In this document: positions 20,512 to 34,100 of the stretch, in pieces
Layout: the number at the start of each line of letters is the position of its first letter
Position numbering within the stretch: position 1 is the first letter of the stretch
From: Cladocopium goreaui
Lineage: Eukaryota > Sar > Dinophyceae > Suessiales > Symbiodiniaceae
Direction: 5' to 3'
Length of the DNA stretch: 64,000 nt
Assembly: GCA_947184155.2 (NCBI GenBank)
Contig: CAMXCT020006573.1
Location: 310,001-374,000, forward strand
Program-made: the position numbers and the translations under genes
The notes under the pieces: generated by a model
The model's input: only the letters and a program-made list of their open reading frames with translations
Databases searched by the model: none
Told to the model about the DNA's origin: nothing

Positions 20512-21747
20512 CTGGCAGTCACGGACGCAATCCTGATTTGAAATTCTGCCCGGTCGAAGAACTCTTTGAGTCAAACATCCCACTGGATTGGCCATCCAAC
20601 ATCATCCGACATCCTTTCTTCCGAGGCCTATGATCTTCTTCAGGTGTGTGCTTTCAAGTCTGGCCTTCTCGACCTCACAGCTGAGCGCTGCAATAGATGG
20701 GTTTGTGTGAAGACAGAGGTACCCAAAAAGTCCATGGTTCATCATGGCTCATCATGTTTTATCATGGTTTATCGTGGTTCATCATCATTTTCCCCACTCG
20801 AAACCTATTTCGGTGGGCTTTTCTCCCATGGACAAGCCCAGATTCATTGCCACCCCCGAGGTCTCATGCCTCTAAGTAGGCGCGGCCAGTGCAGAACATC
20901 GGCTGGAAGCCCTTGGTACCGGAAACGGTGACTGGACAGCAGTAAAGGGTGACCTTCACCTCCATTCCAAACCTATCCATTGCGTAGATCCACTTCCACA
21001 ACATTCCACAATCCATTGCAAAGATCTCATTACAGTATCAGTATAGAATACTATAGACTAAGGTGTAGAGGGTATATTACACCGAATATTACACCCCCAT
21101 GATATCCCTTAGATCAAATTCGCGGCCATGGGCATTGCATGGGCACGTTTTTCACGGCCTGGGCTCCCGTACCGCCTTGACAGCCATGGCCATCATCAGC
21201 TTCTGCTCTGTCTCCAAGTTCCGTCGCCTCGCGGCTGCCGAGCATCCGACGGGCCGAATCACCAAACTCCGCTCTGATGGTAGTGAGAGCTGCAGGCATT
21301 TCATTTTGGATTTTGAGCAAAGACAGACAGACAAACAAACACAGACACAGACAGAGGCAGATTACGTAGAAACTATTAAGGTAGATTTGGTGGATCTTCA
21401 ATGATTGGGTCATCTGGCTTTTGTATGACACTGGGTCAAGAATTTCGCAACTGCTTAAATCATCAGCACCACTGCCTCTCTCTGAAGTGCTCCTCAGTCC
21501 TCTTAAAGGCCTCAGAGCTTGACGCTGTCTCAGCATTATTTTTGACAAGCAGATGCTGGCACGAAACAGGTCTGTGGCTTTGGAACGAATACCCACAACT
21601 CCACATTTGGTTGACTGCTGAAAAAAAACTAGAGTACGTTACTCGTATAGTTGTGACATGTAGTAACCATGCCAAAATCTGCGACCATGCTGCAGATTCT
21701 ACCCTCTCCAGCAGGCCCCCCCCGACGTGCCTCCTTCTTTGAGGTAC

Positions 21748-21980
21748 CTTCCATCCTCATGATCTCCAGCTGCTTTCCCACGAACTGCATCACTGGATGG
21801 TCATCCCTATAGGCATCATTTCCGGCAGACCAGTCGTTGCCATCCACATAGCAGTCCTGCGAAGCCATGTTCGTAGGACAAGCTTCTCACACCAGAACAA
21901 GTCAGAATTTGTCTGGGTTGAAGCCTAGTTGAAGCCACCTGAAAGCGAAGATCTGGATATTTCTTCAACAGGAAGTTCAC
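21748..21980 (-). CDS. two joined exons of an unrecognised gene
   Basis: On the minus strand, exon 21939-21980 is 14 codons (VNFLLKKYPDLRFQ) between GAG| and |GTGGCT. It joins in phase 0 to exon 21748-21856 after CGCAG|GACTGC, which encodes DCYVDGNDWSAGN..HPVMQFVGKQLEIMRMEG before |GTACC. Both acceptors are AG|G and both donors GT. A further block at about 21440-21560 (HLLVKNNAETASSSEAFKRT) may continue the gene. No family is recognised; the last block faintly resembles the start of parvulin isomerases, which I do not claim. Confidence 0.45.
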
Positions 21981-22639
21981 CTCAGCTGAACGAACTGTCG
22001 TGGAATTCCGACCACTCCGACCAGGACTCCGCACCATCTGTGGGTAGGGGCTGCGAACCGTGCGCGTCTGGCAAGGTGACTTTGGCAGTGTCGCTCGCTC
22101 GAAGTGCTGTTCAGAAGTTCATCAAGCTGATGCTGGTAACAATATCAGTAAATGCTGATAGAATTCAAGAGAACAAGATCTAGTAATATCTCTAACTCTG
22201 GTTCTATCTATCTTTCCAGAAAAGCAATCCTTTTTACATGCTGAACATTTGGAGGCAGGATCCACAATTCGCCCCATGCAATGCCTGGAGCTGCAAGTTG
22301 TGGTTCTCCATGGGTGGCACACGCTCACACCTCGATCAACACTGATACGCTCTGGTAATCAAACGTGGCTGGCTGGAAAATCTACTATAAATGGATGTTA
22401 ATGAAGTTTACAGTAGGAAATCATCCATAAATGAAGAACAATTGTTCATACTTTTCGCTGTTCATTCTCACCAGGGTACCAGGGTTCGATCAACACAATT
22501 CAACAAGACAATAGTCAGATCATGCCTCACACTCTACATAAAGTGGTCAGGTGTCCATCAGCATGGGCCTCTACCCATTGATCCTATCTTATCAAAGCCA
22601 GCACACCATCTTCTGAAAGTCTCGAAATTGCCACTAAAA

Positions 22640-22677
22640 GCATGAACATCATCATCATCATCATCGTCATCATCATC

Positions 22678-22709
<32 letters not shown>

Positions 22710-22712
22710 CAT
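22640..22712. repeat. (CAT)n microsatellite
   Basis: CATCAT repeats with single interruptions (CGT, CAC). Confidence 0.95.
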
Positions 22713-22839
22713 CGAGACAACTAGCAGCTGTTCAAATCACGTTTTCACACATTCTGATGTTTATCCTCCATGTTCATTCTGACATTTGACAAAGATGTGG
22801 AGGACATCGTTCCTTTTATCATATCCTTGGCTTCCCAAC

Positions 22840-22938
22840 CAATTCAGCCACTTGGGTCGCTCCTTCAGCAGGCCCACTTCGCTGAGTCGACGCACGCGGT
22901 TCACGACCTTCGGGTCATGGTCCACTCCAAATGGATGG
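22840..22938 (-). CDS. candidate exon, possibly mitoribosomal mS23-like
   Basis: 99 bases between TTTTTTAG| and |GTTGGG on the minus strand, encoding HPFGVDHDPKVV, then NRVRRLSEVGLLKERPKWLN. The pattern R..L...G.LKE.P.WL is like the N-terminal motif of mitochondrial ribosomal protein mS23, but this is a short match read by eye. Partial: neighbouring exons not found. Confidence 0.35.
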
Positions 22939-24224
22939 CTAAAAAACAAAAAAAACAACTGTGGGTGTGCACCCATAATTTTGATCCACTCCCAGATTCA
23001 GCAGCAATACATAACAATACCCTGCCACTGTCACTGGGATCCCAGCATCCAGCCGTGCAACTCGTTGGAAGTTGCTGCCTGCATTGGCCAAGTCGCTGTG
23101 CGCGCGACACATGTCGACACGACATTTGTGCAATGCTGAAGCCCCTAGGTTTCAATCTCAGACATGTAAAAACGACTGAGCTCTACTGAGATCTACTAAT
23201 ATCTACTGGATATAATGATATACACAGTATATATATATATTATATTATATATACTGAGTACTGAAATTCAATTCCATCTTGACCGGATTTCTCAGGATTT
23301 CTGCAATCTAAGCATCGAACCATTGGGATGACATGCACCTTTCACCATGGCTCCATGGCTGCGACCATCGCTGCGGATGCTGTCAGCGGATGCTGACAGC
23401 GGATGGGCAGAAACACAACCCAGAAAAAAATACCTGGATGGGCCAACAAATCTAAGAAAACTATAGAAAACTGACATATAAAAATATAAGATTCATTGAT
23501 ATTCATTGATTAATATAAGATGTTATCATATTTATGATTGATGATGTTGTAAGCGTCCAACGGATTCCAAGTGATTCCAACTGATTCCAACTGTCATTGA
23601 CACCAAGCCAGTTGAAATGGCGCATGTTTGGTCTGGCTAACATGGCATGAAAATCGCTCTGCAGCACAGGAAATCCGTCATCCGAAGTGTCCACATGTGT
23701 AAAATTCATTGCGCCATCCCCTCCTCCAACTTCAAGGCGAAATCTTCAGGTCATCTTGGGTCATCTTGGAAGTCCTCTTGCCCAATGTGGGACAACCAAC
23801 GCGACAAGACTGTCTGTCTCATTGAATCTCATTCGTCAAAAGGTAATGACACAAGTGCACAATGTTCAAACGAGATCTGAGAATCCCACAACTATCTGGA
23901 CTTACAGGAGCATAGCCACCCCTACCGCCCGAAGCCACTCCAATCTCTACCAGTCCCAATTCAATCCACCTGCCCTTCTCGCCTTCATCCACCATCATGC
24001 AGTGCCCTTCGCATCTGGAACGCCACTATGCTGCAACTGCAACGCTACAAAGAACTATTTGAAGGTTCCAGCGAAGTGTGAGCATGGCTTTTTTTTCTGA
24101 ATACCCTCGGAGATCCAAATGGTTTCATCATTTTCACCGGAAAGAGCTTGGGATTCACCGAACGCTGTCCGTCAGTTTCCAGGAAATCTCTGGTTTCTCC
24201 TTGAGCCAAAGGAAATTGCCAGCG

Positions 24225-24573
24225 ACATACCTGGTGTACCACAAGAGTCACCCGGACTCTTTTGAGAACATCTGCTACGATGCCAGCTTTTTGCTGCGCT
24301 TTCAACATTTTGGTGCGCTCCAAAACCTGGAACCAGCGGGTGCAATGGCAACTTTCATATCCACAAAATTGGTTGATTCATGGGTTGAATTGGATGGCCG
24401 GTGAATGTACTTTGATTTTGTCCAACATATCAGCTTGTCGTTTGCTAAGTGACCTGGTTACTCCTCTGGAAGAGCTTCCCTGCGGCTTGCCGACAGCGCT
24501 GGGACCAGTCTGTGCTGAGCTCATGCGAAGCGAGGAGCGAGCGGGTCTCATCCAGCTCTGGCCTCAGATGTGA
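24225..24573 (+). CDS. candidate 3' exons of an unrecognised gene
   Basis: Plus-strand block from 24225 encodes YLVYHKSHPDSFENICYDAS, then FLLRFQHFGALQNLEPAG, followed by a GTGCAA donor candidate. A second block reads LVTPLEELPCGLPTALGPVC and ends RAGLIQLWPQM with TGA at 24573. Codon use is typical of the other genes. The acceptor (CTAAG|T near 24450) is not AG|G and is uncertain. No family recognised. Confidence 0.35.
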
Positions 24574-24944
24574 GCGACCAATCACTGGACAAAATCACAA
24601 AAGTCACACCTTCTGCTGAAGATTTCTGAGAGTGAGCATTCCGAGAATTTTTGAGAATGATTGTTGAAGTAGATTGAAGTAGGCAGTCATCCCACCCGAG
24701 AATTTCTGAGGGCATGAGGTATACGAAAAGTGCGCTAAGTTTGAGCGCAGCATCAAGAAGTCAAAAAAAAACATAATATATCAATATCATCATTCTGATG
24801 ACAGTGAGAAAGTGGAGGATGCAGAAGACAAGAAGAGAAAAGTTCTGAGATCTGCAACTGCGCGCAAATAGAAGAATTGCTACTGGCAACATCTGCCCTC
24901 TGCGAAGTGCGGCACAACGTTGGTCGGTTCGACCCATCAATACC

Positions 24945-26503
24945 CATGGTACCAAGGAACATGTGCCAAGGCTCGCTGGAGCCATCCATGGCTGCGGACA
25001 CCTGTCGGGGGATGTCGCTGGGACTCTGTCTGGGTAGCCTGCGTAAATCCTTTGAGCTGCGCGTTTTCAAGACCCAACCTTTAAGAACTGCCACACCTAT
25101 CAACGGCAATTAGTATTAAGTAATTGGTTCTGATTCTATAGTAGTAATTATATTAGCTGCTATTAGCTATAGATATTGTAGTTATAGTATGTTATAGTAG
25201 AAATATCGTGGTTTTTTTTGTATGAAATTCTTGACAAAATCCAGCAGTCGGCTCTCCGATTCCCCCGTGGTAATTAGCGCAGCCAGCCTCAAGTCCATGA
25301 GCCTCGAGCCACTGTTGCAAGGCATCCACAATCTCAGACGCTGAAAGCCTCGCAGCATCCACCTGGAGCCATGGCTGGGGTTGGGGATGGCCGATATGGG
25401 ACCATGGCTTTACTTTTTTTAAGTGAATAGAAAGAGATCTGAAGAAAGAAAACTGAGGATCAGAGCCATCTGCTGATCGAAAAAAGGTGAAAGTTTTTTT
25501 CTGTCAAAAGTCTGCAAAAAATCCCCAACCGGAGTCTTCAGAAAGGTGATCCTCAAATGGATCCTGGTTCCTGGTGAACTGATTCTGCATATCCCAGTGA
25601 AATTGCCATATACCATGAATAGTCCATTTATTTCATTGATATCCCACTCGTATTCCATTAAAATATCTCAAAAAAACAATGTTTCATCAGTAATCCGTTC
25701 ATAGCACATGAATATACATTAATTACCCTCTGGTAAACTAACATAACTATGGAAAGTCACCATTTTTAATGGGAAAATCCACTATAAATGGCCATTTTCA
25801 ATAGCTATGTTAAATTACCAGAGGGTATATTCCCTTACATCCCTTGCCCCTGTTTGGGGCGTGTCCACCTTGGCAGCCGCTTGGTTGGTGCCGCTGATGC
25901 CCTTGGAGTTTCGTCGCAAAGCCATCTGCAGAGGCGCCTGAATGGCCTGCCAATTCCAATCAGGATGCAGCTGGAAACTATATATATATACATATATGTG
26001 TTGTATATGATCATTACATGATCATTTTATGATCATGTAATGATCATTATATGATAGTTTTATGATCATTATATGATCATTATATGACCATTACATGATC
26101 AGTACGGATTTGGACCTGAAAACCGGCCACCGCCAGATTCCACTGGCTTATCATAGCAGTCCCCCATTTTCAGGCACACCTATTTTTTTCCCAAGTGATA
26201 TCCCATCAATCATATCGCGTTATCTCCCGGGATGGTTGGTTTCGTACCCCCCCTTTTCATGTGTGCCCCATATCCACTCTTCATTGCTTAGTTCCCCATT
26301 CTTGATAAATCAAACTTTACCCCCATGTCAGCCAGTGAATCCCTACATGTTTCATGAAAAAAATCCCTCGTGTTTCATGCGAAAAATCGGCGCTTCCCAT
26401 GCCGGGCCTCAATGGCACGTTTCAATATGAAAAGTTGCCGCCGCAGCTCCCCCAACAGCAGCAGCTCCGGTGTCTCTTCGAAGCTGGGCACCTCCAGCTT
26501 AAA
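24945..26503 (-). CDS. multi-exon gene of unknown function
   Basis: Minus strand. Exons read: about 26400-26503 (FKLEVPSFEETPELLLLGEL, then RRQLFILKRAIEARHG); 25848-25970 (41 codons, LHPDWNWQAIQAPLQMALRR..DTPQTG, GC donor); 25246-25362 (39 codons, AG|G acceptor, VDAARLSASEIVDALQQWLE..GCANYHGGIGEPT, GC donor); from 25001 (AG|G, VSAAMDGSSEPWHMFLG). The last three exons join in phase 0, which supports them. The introner copy at 25726-25825 sits in the intron between 25848 and 25362. I recognise no domain. How the first exon leaves before the TGA at 26375 is not resolved. Confidence 0.45.
25726..25825. mobile_element. introner-like TIR element, copy A
   Basis: 100 bp, CCCTCTGGTAAAC...TTACCAGAGGG, flanked by TA on both sides (25724-25725, 25826-25827). 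Near-palindromic over its whole length. Same orientation as copy D, differing from it at only a few positions. Lies in an intron of the minus-strand gene above. Confidence 0.88.
26004..26100. repeat. palindromic TGATCATTA repeat
   Basis: Tandem copies of TGATCATTATA / TGATCATTTTA of about 9-18 bp, each centred on the TGATCA palindrome. Confidence 0.85.
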
Positions 26504-26884
26504 CTGCCATGGCCGTGGCCAAGGAGAGGCTCAAAAGATGGAAGATGGGATGCATAGTATAGGCCAGTATAGGCTATTTTTCTGCTGCCAAAGCGCGAGG
26601 AAGGAAAACGCAGTTCGCGTTACATTAAATGCTCAGGAGACGTGTTAAACCATCCCTGGACAAGTGCCCGTTTGGCACCTCCGATAAAATTCAAACACTA
26701 GGCAATGTGAAACAAGGGAAAAGCAATCAAGAGCACCACAAAAAGACACGCAAAAACTGGTGAAACGGAATGGGATAACCCCTCAGGCAAGTAAATTGTA
26801 AATAGCGAATAATAGCGAAGGCCACTGCACGGACAGTGGCTGGACAGTGGCTGGCATGGACAAGTCTAAAGACTCAAATTCTTG

Positions 26885-27780
26885 CATCTAACAAGATCTG
26901 CTGCTGCTGTTCATTGGCATTCGTAAGAGGTGTTCGGTGGTTTTGGTACAACAGAACCCTAACGCAGTCACCGGCCAATTCTTTCTAGGTCGGGGTGTAT
27001 GGCTCGGCACTGTCCCTTCTAAACCGAGCACTTGTCTCATCGGGTCACAGTTATGAGCCCTCAGAATGTGTCCGGTCAACTTGATTCTTCTTTCATGTAA
27101 ACATGTTTTGAATCCACCACGTCAGTTTAGGGGAGGGATTATGTCTTGATGCTGCGGCTTAATTGGCCCTGCGGCATACTTCAGCATTTGTATTCCTCCG
27201 GTCGATGAAAGTGCTGTTCATCCCAAGGATTTTTCTTAGTCCCCGTAGTTGGAAACTTTCAAGGCGAGAAAGTAATGAATTTGTCAGCTCAACAGTGTCC
27301 ATTCCGTATAAAAGTTTGAAACGAATCATACTATTGTAAACGACAAGTTTCCATCGAACTGAACAGTTCGTGTTTTTTTAAACGTATGCATGCTCTTCCA
27401 GGTATTCATTGTCGTACTAATTCTGTTTTCAATTTCCGCGCGGATATCAACATGACGTGTGATGGTTCCTGCAAGGTATGTAAATTGGTCTTCGTGAGGT
27501 ACAGGGGTTCCATCTTTAAATTTGACGGCATGCCTTCCGGTCGTAGAAATAACTGCACACTTTGATTTATTAGGGTTCAAACCGTAATATTGCGAGTCGT
27601 CTTCTACGGCATGCAGAAGTCTGTTCATTGCACGCGTATTCTTCGTAATCAAAAGCATGTCATCTGCATAAAGAATTTCCATTAAAGGAATGTGATCCAG
27701 CTTCCCATGTCTGAGAGACCGATGGTGTTCTCTGCGGATATCAGTAAACATGACTGACATTACAATGACAATTACCGTGA
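26885..27780 (-). pseudogene. decayed non-LTR retrotransposon (LINE) reverse transcriptase
   Basis: Minus strand. The best part is 27326-27760, with the RT motif ILYADDMLLITKN, followed by GLNPNKSKCAVIS and DQFTYLAGTITRHVDI. A frameshift near 27340 leads to WKLVVYNSMIRFKLLYGMD and RLESFQLRGLRKILGMN, then a stop (RRAN*). A remnant of the C-terminal part (LTGHILRAHNCDPMRQVLG, 26888-27079) is in a further frame. The 5' part is missing: coding similarity starts around VIVMSVMFTD at 27780. Truncated, frameshifted, not functional. Confidence 0.85.
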
Positions 27781-28190
27781 CCGAGTATAGGCTATGGGAT
27801 GGGTATTGAAATTGAATAATATACAGAACGTGATTTCTGTTAGAGGGTCCTTGGTACCTGTATGTACCTGTATAGATGCAGTATGAAAGATTTCAATATT
27901 GATTTCAAGAATTTCGGAGATCAACAAGATGCTGTGGGATGTTGAGCCTCTTCCATCTCTGGCTGTGACTCCTGACACACCAGACTTGGGCAGCCAATAC
28001 CCCAGTGGTTGCAGAGAAAAATGATGAAAAACGTCTTCCAATTGCAAGTTCAATCATCCCCTCAAGCGCCCAAGCCGAATCAAACTCGAGATTCGAAGAA
28101 TCAATTCCAGCAGGCTTGAAGCATTCCCCAAGTGATCCATCTCGCCCCAAGACATCTTAAATATCTGGGTAAATATCAGGAAATTGGACG

Positions 28191-31100
28191 TCATGGCTGC
28201 CATGGCTCCTCTGACCGAGCTGCACCCACTGGACGCTCCGCCGGGTCGCTGGGGTCGCTGTCGCTGGGTCTGCTTGCGGGTCGCCAGTGTCGCTGCCAGT
28301 CGTCCTGGTCGATCTCGGGATTCAGCGCCTTCAGGCGGTCGGAGCTGTAGTTCACGTAGATGCTGTACCTTGGACCAGTCATCGGAGTCATCGCAGCTAA
28401 GCCAGGATAAGCCAGGCAATTTAAAGATTAAAGTGATTAAAGCATATTAAAGCTTGGAATTCATCATCTATGAAGATGAAGAGTGGGAAATACCCACACT
28501 TTTAGCGAATTGAACCGTATGTTGGAACGGATCTTTTGTATGGACATCACATCCAGCAACTTCGCTTGGCCTCTTCAGTGAGACAGGCGACTGGTAAACC
28601 AAATTGGGGATTCCAGGTCGGAACTTGGCCTTGGATTCAGCTGAACGAGAAATCACGACATATCAAGACATCTTCGGTATCTTCAGCATCACGAAGCCAC
28701 TCGGGTTCTAATGAGCACTCGGTTTCTTTTGCTTGCTGAAAGAGGGTCACTACGGGGAACAAATGAACTTCGAAGTGTCATCATAGATTCTCAGTCAAGT
28801 TGTTTCTTGTCACACACGTCATAACACGTTTAAATCATGTCTACTGAGTCCTGTTTGGTCGTTGCGTCTTCATCGCCTTGCGAAGACATAGGCAGCCTGG
28901 AAACTGGGTGAAGCCCCATCAGTTCCAGCATCATGGCAGCATTTTCTGCAATGGTTGTGCACAAGAGGCATGCACCCTTTGCGGCGAGGAAACCTTGGCA
29001 TAGCGATGTCCAGACTGTTCAGGAAAAATGAACCCAAGCGTGTTCTCTTGATATCTAATTCTAATATATTCTAATATTGATATTATATCATCCTATATCA
29101 TCAGAGAGCATAACACTATTATTGATATCCTATTATAATATTGATATTCTATGATATTCTTATTCTAATATCCTATCCACATCATCAGAAATCCCAAGTT
29201 CAGTGAGCCAATTTTCGAACTGCAGTTTCGGCCCAAAGGCGAGCTGTGATGGCATACTTTTCCCAGACCTCTCGTGTGATGAAGGGAGGATCGATCAGCA
29301 CAAAGTCAAACGACCCATGGAGCTCCTGGAGACTGTCTCGCCGCATGAATCAGTGCTGATTTATAGATACCATCTGGTTATTTAACATAGCCATGGAAAA
29401 TCACCATTTTTGATATGTAAACCATCTATAAATGGGCCATGTTCCATGGCTATGTTAAATAACCAGAGGGTAGTATTATACTCACAATAGATAATTGTTA
29501 TTGTATAATGATGATAATGATGCTATGTAATTTGATCATAAACGTATATTTACAATGATCATGATTGTATTACTTCTCAGTAGTTCCATTTAGTGATAAT
29601 CATGATAATTCTATTCCCACAGCTCAGATAATCCAGAAAGTGAATTGATCAGCACAACGCTTGTGCCAAAGTGGCGTCTGCCTCTGGGAGCTCTTCGGGT
29701 TGGTTGAAATCGTAGAACACATAGCCTCGCAACCGGAAACTCGCTTGCTGGCCCCGCATGGCCAAACACCGGGAACCAAATGTTTCAAGCATAGTCATCT
29801 TGCCATCAAAAACCACTGCTGATTTGTACATCATCACCAAATCCTCCTAAGTTGTGCTGAACTACTGATTTAAAAAAAAAAATGTCATTCGCAGATAACT
29901 ATGAATCACAACCAATAATCATAATAATCAATAACAAAAAATCAATAACTAATGATAATCAATCACAAATAATCAATAACTAATGACAAACAATAACAAA
30001 TAATCAAAAACTAATGATAATCAATAACAAATAATGAATAGCTAATGATAATCAATAACTAATGATCAATAACAAATAATCAAAAACTAATGGTAATCAA
30101 TAACAAATCATCAATAATTAATGATAATCAATAACTAATGATCAAAAACTAATGATAACCAATAACAAATAATCAATAACTAATGATCATCAATAACAAA
30201 TAATCAATAATTAATGATAATCAATAACTAATAATCAATAACTAATGATCATCAATAACAAATAATCAATAACCAATGATAATCAATAACAAATAATCAA
30301 TAACCAATGATAATCAATAACAAATAATCAATTATTGAGGATCAATAACAAATAATCAATAACTAATGATAATCAATAACAAATAATCAATAACTAATGA
30401 TCGAAGGAAGTTTAGAAGTCAAACTTCCGACAATATGGACAGATGAAAAGCAGAGCAGGGAAGAGGCAGAGAGAAGAGAAAGATTAGAAGAAAGAAGAGT
30501 AAGAAGAAAGAAGAATGAGATGCGTGCAAAGGTAGGAAAGTCGCAAAACACTGTGTTTTTCCAATGATTTGGGGCTCCGGAGGGTCGAAAAGTAGGCTCG
30601 CTAAAGCGGCGGGTGAGGAGCCAGCTGGCCAGATGAGAGATGAAAAATTGCACGCCGTTGTGGCGCGAAGCACATTTCCAAGTCAAAATGTACAAAACAC
30701 ACCAGGTGCGGACCACTTTTGGCAGTTGAGATGTCGAAAAAGTGCACGCGTTTTGTGGCGCGAAGCACATTTCCAAGTGAAAATGTGCAAAACACACCAT
30801 TCTCGGACCACTTTTGGAAGTTGAGATGACGAAAAAGTGCACGCCGTTGTGGCGCGAAGCACATTTCCAACTCAAAATGTACAAACACACCAGCTCCGGA
30901 CCACTTTTGGAAGTTGAGATGTCGAAAAAGTGCACGCCGTTGCGGCGCGAAGCATATTTCCAAGTCAAAATGTTAAAAACACTAGGGGTTCGGACCACTT
31001 TTGGAAGTTGAGATGTCGAAAAAGTGCACGCCGTGTGGCGCGAAGCACATTTCGAAGTCAAAATGTTAAAAACACCAGGGGTTCGGACCACTTTTGGAGG

Positions 31101-34100
31101 TTCAGATGTCGCTTCGCTTCACTACACTACACTACATTACACTACACTACACTCCACAACACTACAACCACAACTACACAACTACACAACTACACTCCAC
31201 TACACTAAATTACACTCCGCTACACTCCACTACACTAAACTACACTCCACTACACTACACTACCTTCCACTACACTTCACTACATTACATTGCACTACAC
31301 TACACTCCACTACACTACAACTACAACTACAACTACACNNNNNNNNNNNNNNNNNNNNNNNNNNNNNNNNNNNNNNNNNNNNNNNNNNNNNNNNNNNNNN
31401 NNNNNNNNNNNNNNNNNNNNNNNNNNNNNNNNNNNNNNAATAGATCGATAGTAGATACATAGAAGATAGATAGGTAAGGTAGGTAAGATAGGGTCAAGCC
31501 ATTAATCGGAAACTAAAACCCGTTAATCGGAAACTAAAACCCGTTAATCGGAAACTAAAACCCGTTAATCGGAAACTAAAACCTGTTAATCGGAAACTAA
31601 AATAATCGGAAACTAAAACCCGTGAATCGGAAACTAAAACCCTTGAATCGGAAACCAAAAACCCGGAATCGGGAACCAAAGCTGAATCGTAAACTAAAGC
31701 AGGTGAATCGGAAACTAAAACCTGTTAATCGGAAACCAAAAGAATCGGAAACTAAAACCTGTTCATCAATCCTAATGGGCAACTTGTCTTCTTCCAATGG
31801 AGTGGATTGCATGGGTTCTCTTTAATTGGGATCAGACCACGGCAAATCATGGGAGTGAAATCAGTCCGAAGGTAAGATGAATGTCAAAGGAGGACGTGAT
31901 TTCGTATGAAGATAAGTTGTAGGTGCTATCCTATGTAACACAGTCGCCAGACGGGGTTGGCGGATTTGATTTCTTATGAAGTGAATTAGCGGGTAATATC
32001 CTATTCAACATAGTGGCCAGAGGGGGTGGCGGATTTGATGTCTTATGAAGATAAGTTGAAGTTAATATCCTATTCAACATAGTGGCCAGAGGCGGTGGCG
32101 GATAATTTCCTTTTGAAGTGAAGTAGAGGGTAATATCCTATTCAACATGGTGGCCAGAGGGGGTGGCGGATTTGATTTCCTTTGGAGTGAAGTAGAAGGT
32201 AATATCCTATTCAACATAGTGGCCAGAGGGGGTGGCGGATTTGATTTCCTTTGGAGTGAAGTAGAAGGTAAAATCCTATTCAACATAGTGGCCAGAGGGT
32301 TTGTCGGATTTCATTTCCTTTGAAGTGAAGTAGAGGGTAATATCCTACTCAACATAGTGGCCAGAGGGGGTGGCGGATTTGATTTCTTAGGATGGCGGAT
32401 TTGATTTCTTAAGAAGATAAGTTGAAGTTAATATCCTATGTAGCATAGTGGCCAGACGGGGTTGGCGGATTTGATTTCTTATGAAGTGAATTAGCGGGTA
32501 ATATCCTATTGAGCATAGTGGCCAGAGGGGGTGGCGGATTTGATGTCTTATGAAGATAAGTTGAAGTTAATATCCTATTGAACATAGTGGCCAGAGGAGG
32601 GTGGCGGATTTGATTTCTTTTGAAGTGAAGTAGAAGGTAATATCCTATTCAACATAGTGGCCAGAGGGGGTGGCGGATTAGATTTCTTATGAAGTGAAGT
32701 AGAGGGTAATATCCTATTCAAGATAGTGGCCAGAGGGGGTGGCGGATTTGATTTCTTTTGAAGTGAAGTAGAAGGTAATATCCTATTCAACATAGTGGCC
32801 AGAGGGGGTGGCGGATTTCATTTCCTTTGAAGTGAAGTAGATGGTAATATCGTATTCAACATAGTGGCCAGAGGGGGTGGCGGATTTGATTTCTTATGAA
32901 GATAAGTTGAAGTTAATATCCTATTCAACATAGTGGCCAGAGGGGGTGGCGGATTTAATTTCTTTTGAAGTGAAGTAGAAGGTAATATCCTATTCAACAT
33001 AGTGGCCAGAGGAGGGTGGCGGATTCGATTTCTTGAAGAAAAGTATGTGAAGCAATATCCTAACATAGTGGCCAGAGGGGGTGGCGGATTTGATTTCTTA
33101 TGAAGTGAAGTAGAAGTAGTATTCTATTCAACATAGTGGCCAGAGGGGGTGGCGGATTTGATTTCCTTTGAAGTGAAGTAGAAGGTAATATCCTAGTCAA
33201 CATAGTGGCCAGAGGGGGTGGCGGATTTGATTTCCTTTGAAGTGAAGTAGAAGGTAATATCGTATTCAACATAGTGGCCAGAGGGGGTGGCGGATTTGAT
33301 TTCTTATGAAGATAAGTTGAAGTTAATATCCTATTCAACATAGTGGCCAGAGGGGGTGGCGGATTTAATTTCTTTTGAAGTGAAGTAGAAGGTAATATCC
33401 TATTCAACATAGTGGCCAGAGGAGGGTGGCGGATTTGATTTCTTAAGAAGTTGAGAGTGTCGCAGCTTTCATGGAGTGGCAAGTATTCAGAAGCTGCTTG
33501 TTCAAAATATGGTTTACTCAACTGTGTCTGAAGAGTCCCAACGTCACAGTCTGTCTGTTGCCTCAGTCGAAACGCACCTGCTCTCGTGTGTTTTTTAGTT
33601 TCTGATTTTCTGGTTTTGGTTTCTGATTCGCGGTTTTTGGTTTCTGATTCGCGGGATTTTGGTTTCTGATTCGCGGGATTTTGGTTTCTGATTCGCGGGA
33701 TTTTGGTTTCTGATTCGCGGGATTTTGGTTTCTGATTCGCGGGAGTTTGGTTTCTGATTCGCGGGATTTTAGTTTCTGATTCGCAGTTTTTAGTTTCTGA
33801 TTCTCAGTTTCTGATTCGCGGAGTTTTGTTTCTGATTCGCGCATTTTAGTTTCTGATTCGCGGGATTTTTGGTTTCTGATTCGCGGGATTTTGGTTTCTG
33901 ATTCGCGGATTTTAGTTTCTGATTCGCGGCTTTTAGTTTCTGATTCTTTGTTTCTGATTCGCGGTAAGTTTCTGATTCGCGGTTTGTTCTCCAGTCAGAG
34001 AAAGAGAGAGAAAGAGAAGAGACCTCAAGCACCTTTCGGTCCATCAGTGCATTCGCTCTGCCATCCTTGATTCACAACAACCAATCTCTCCTATAGGTTT

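Noticed and set aside
31922..33521. Pro-rich repetitive protein on the minus strand
   Set aside because: It is the 69-bp satellite in an intron, including frame breaks between units.
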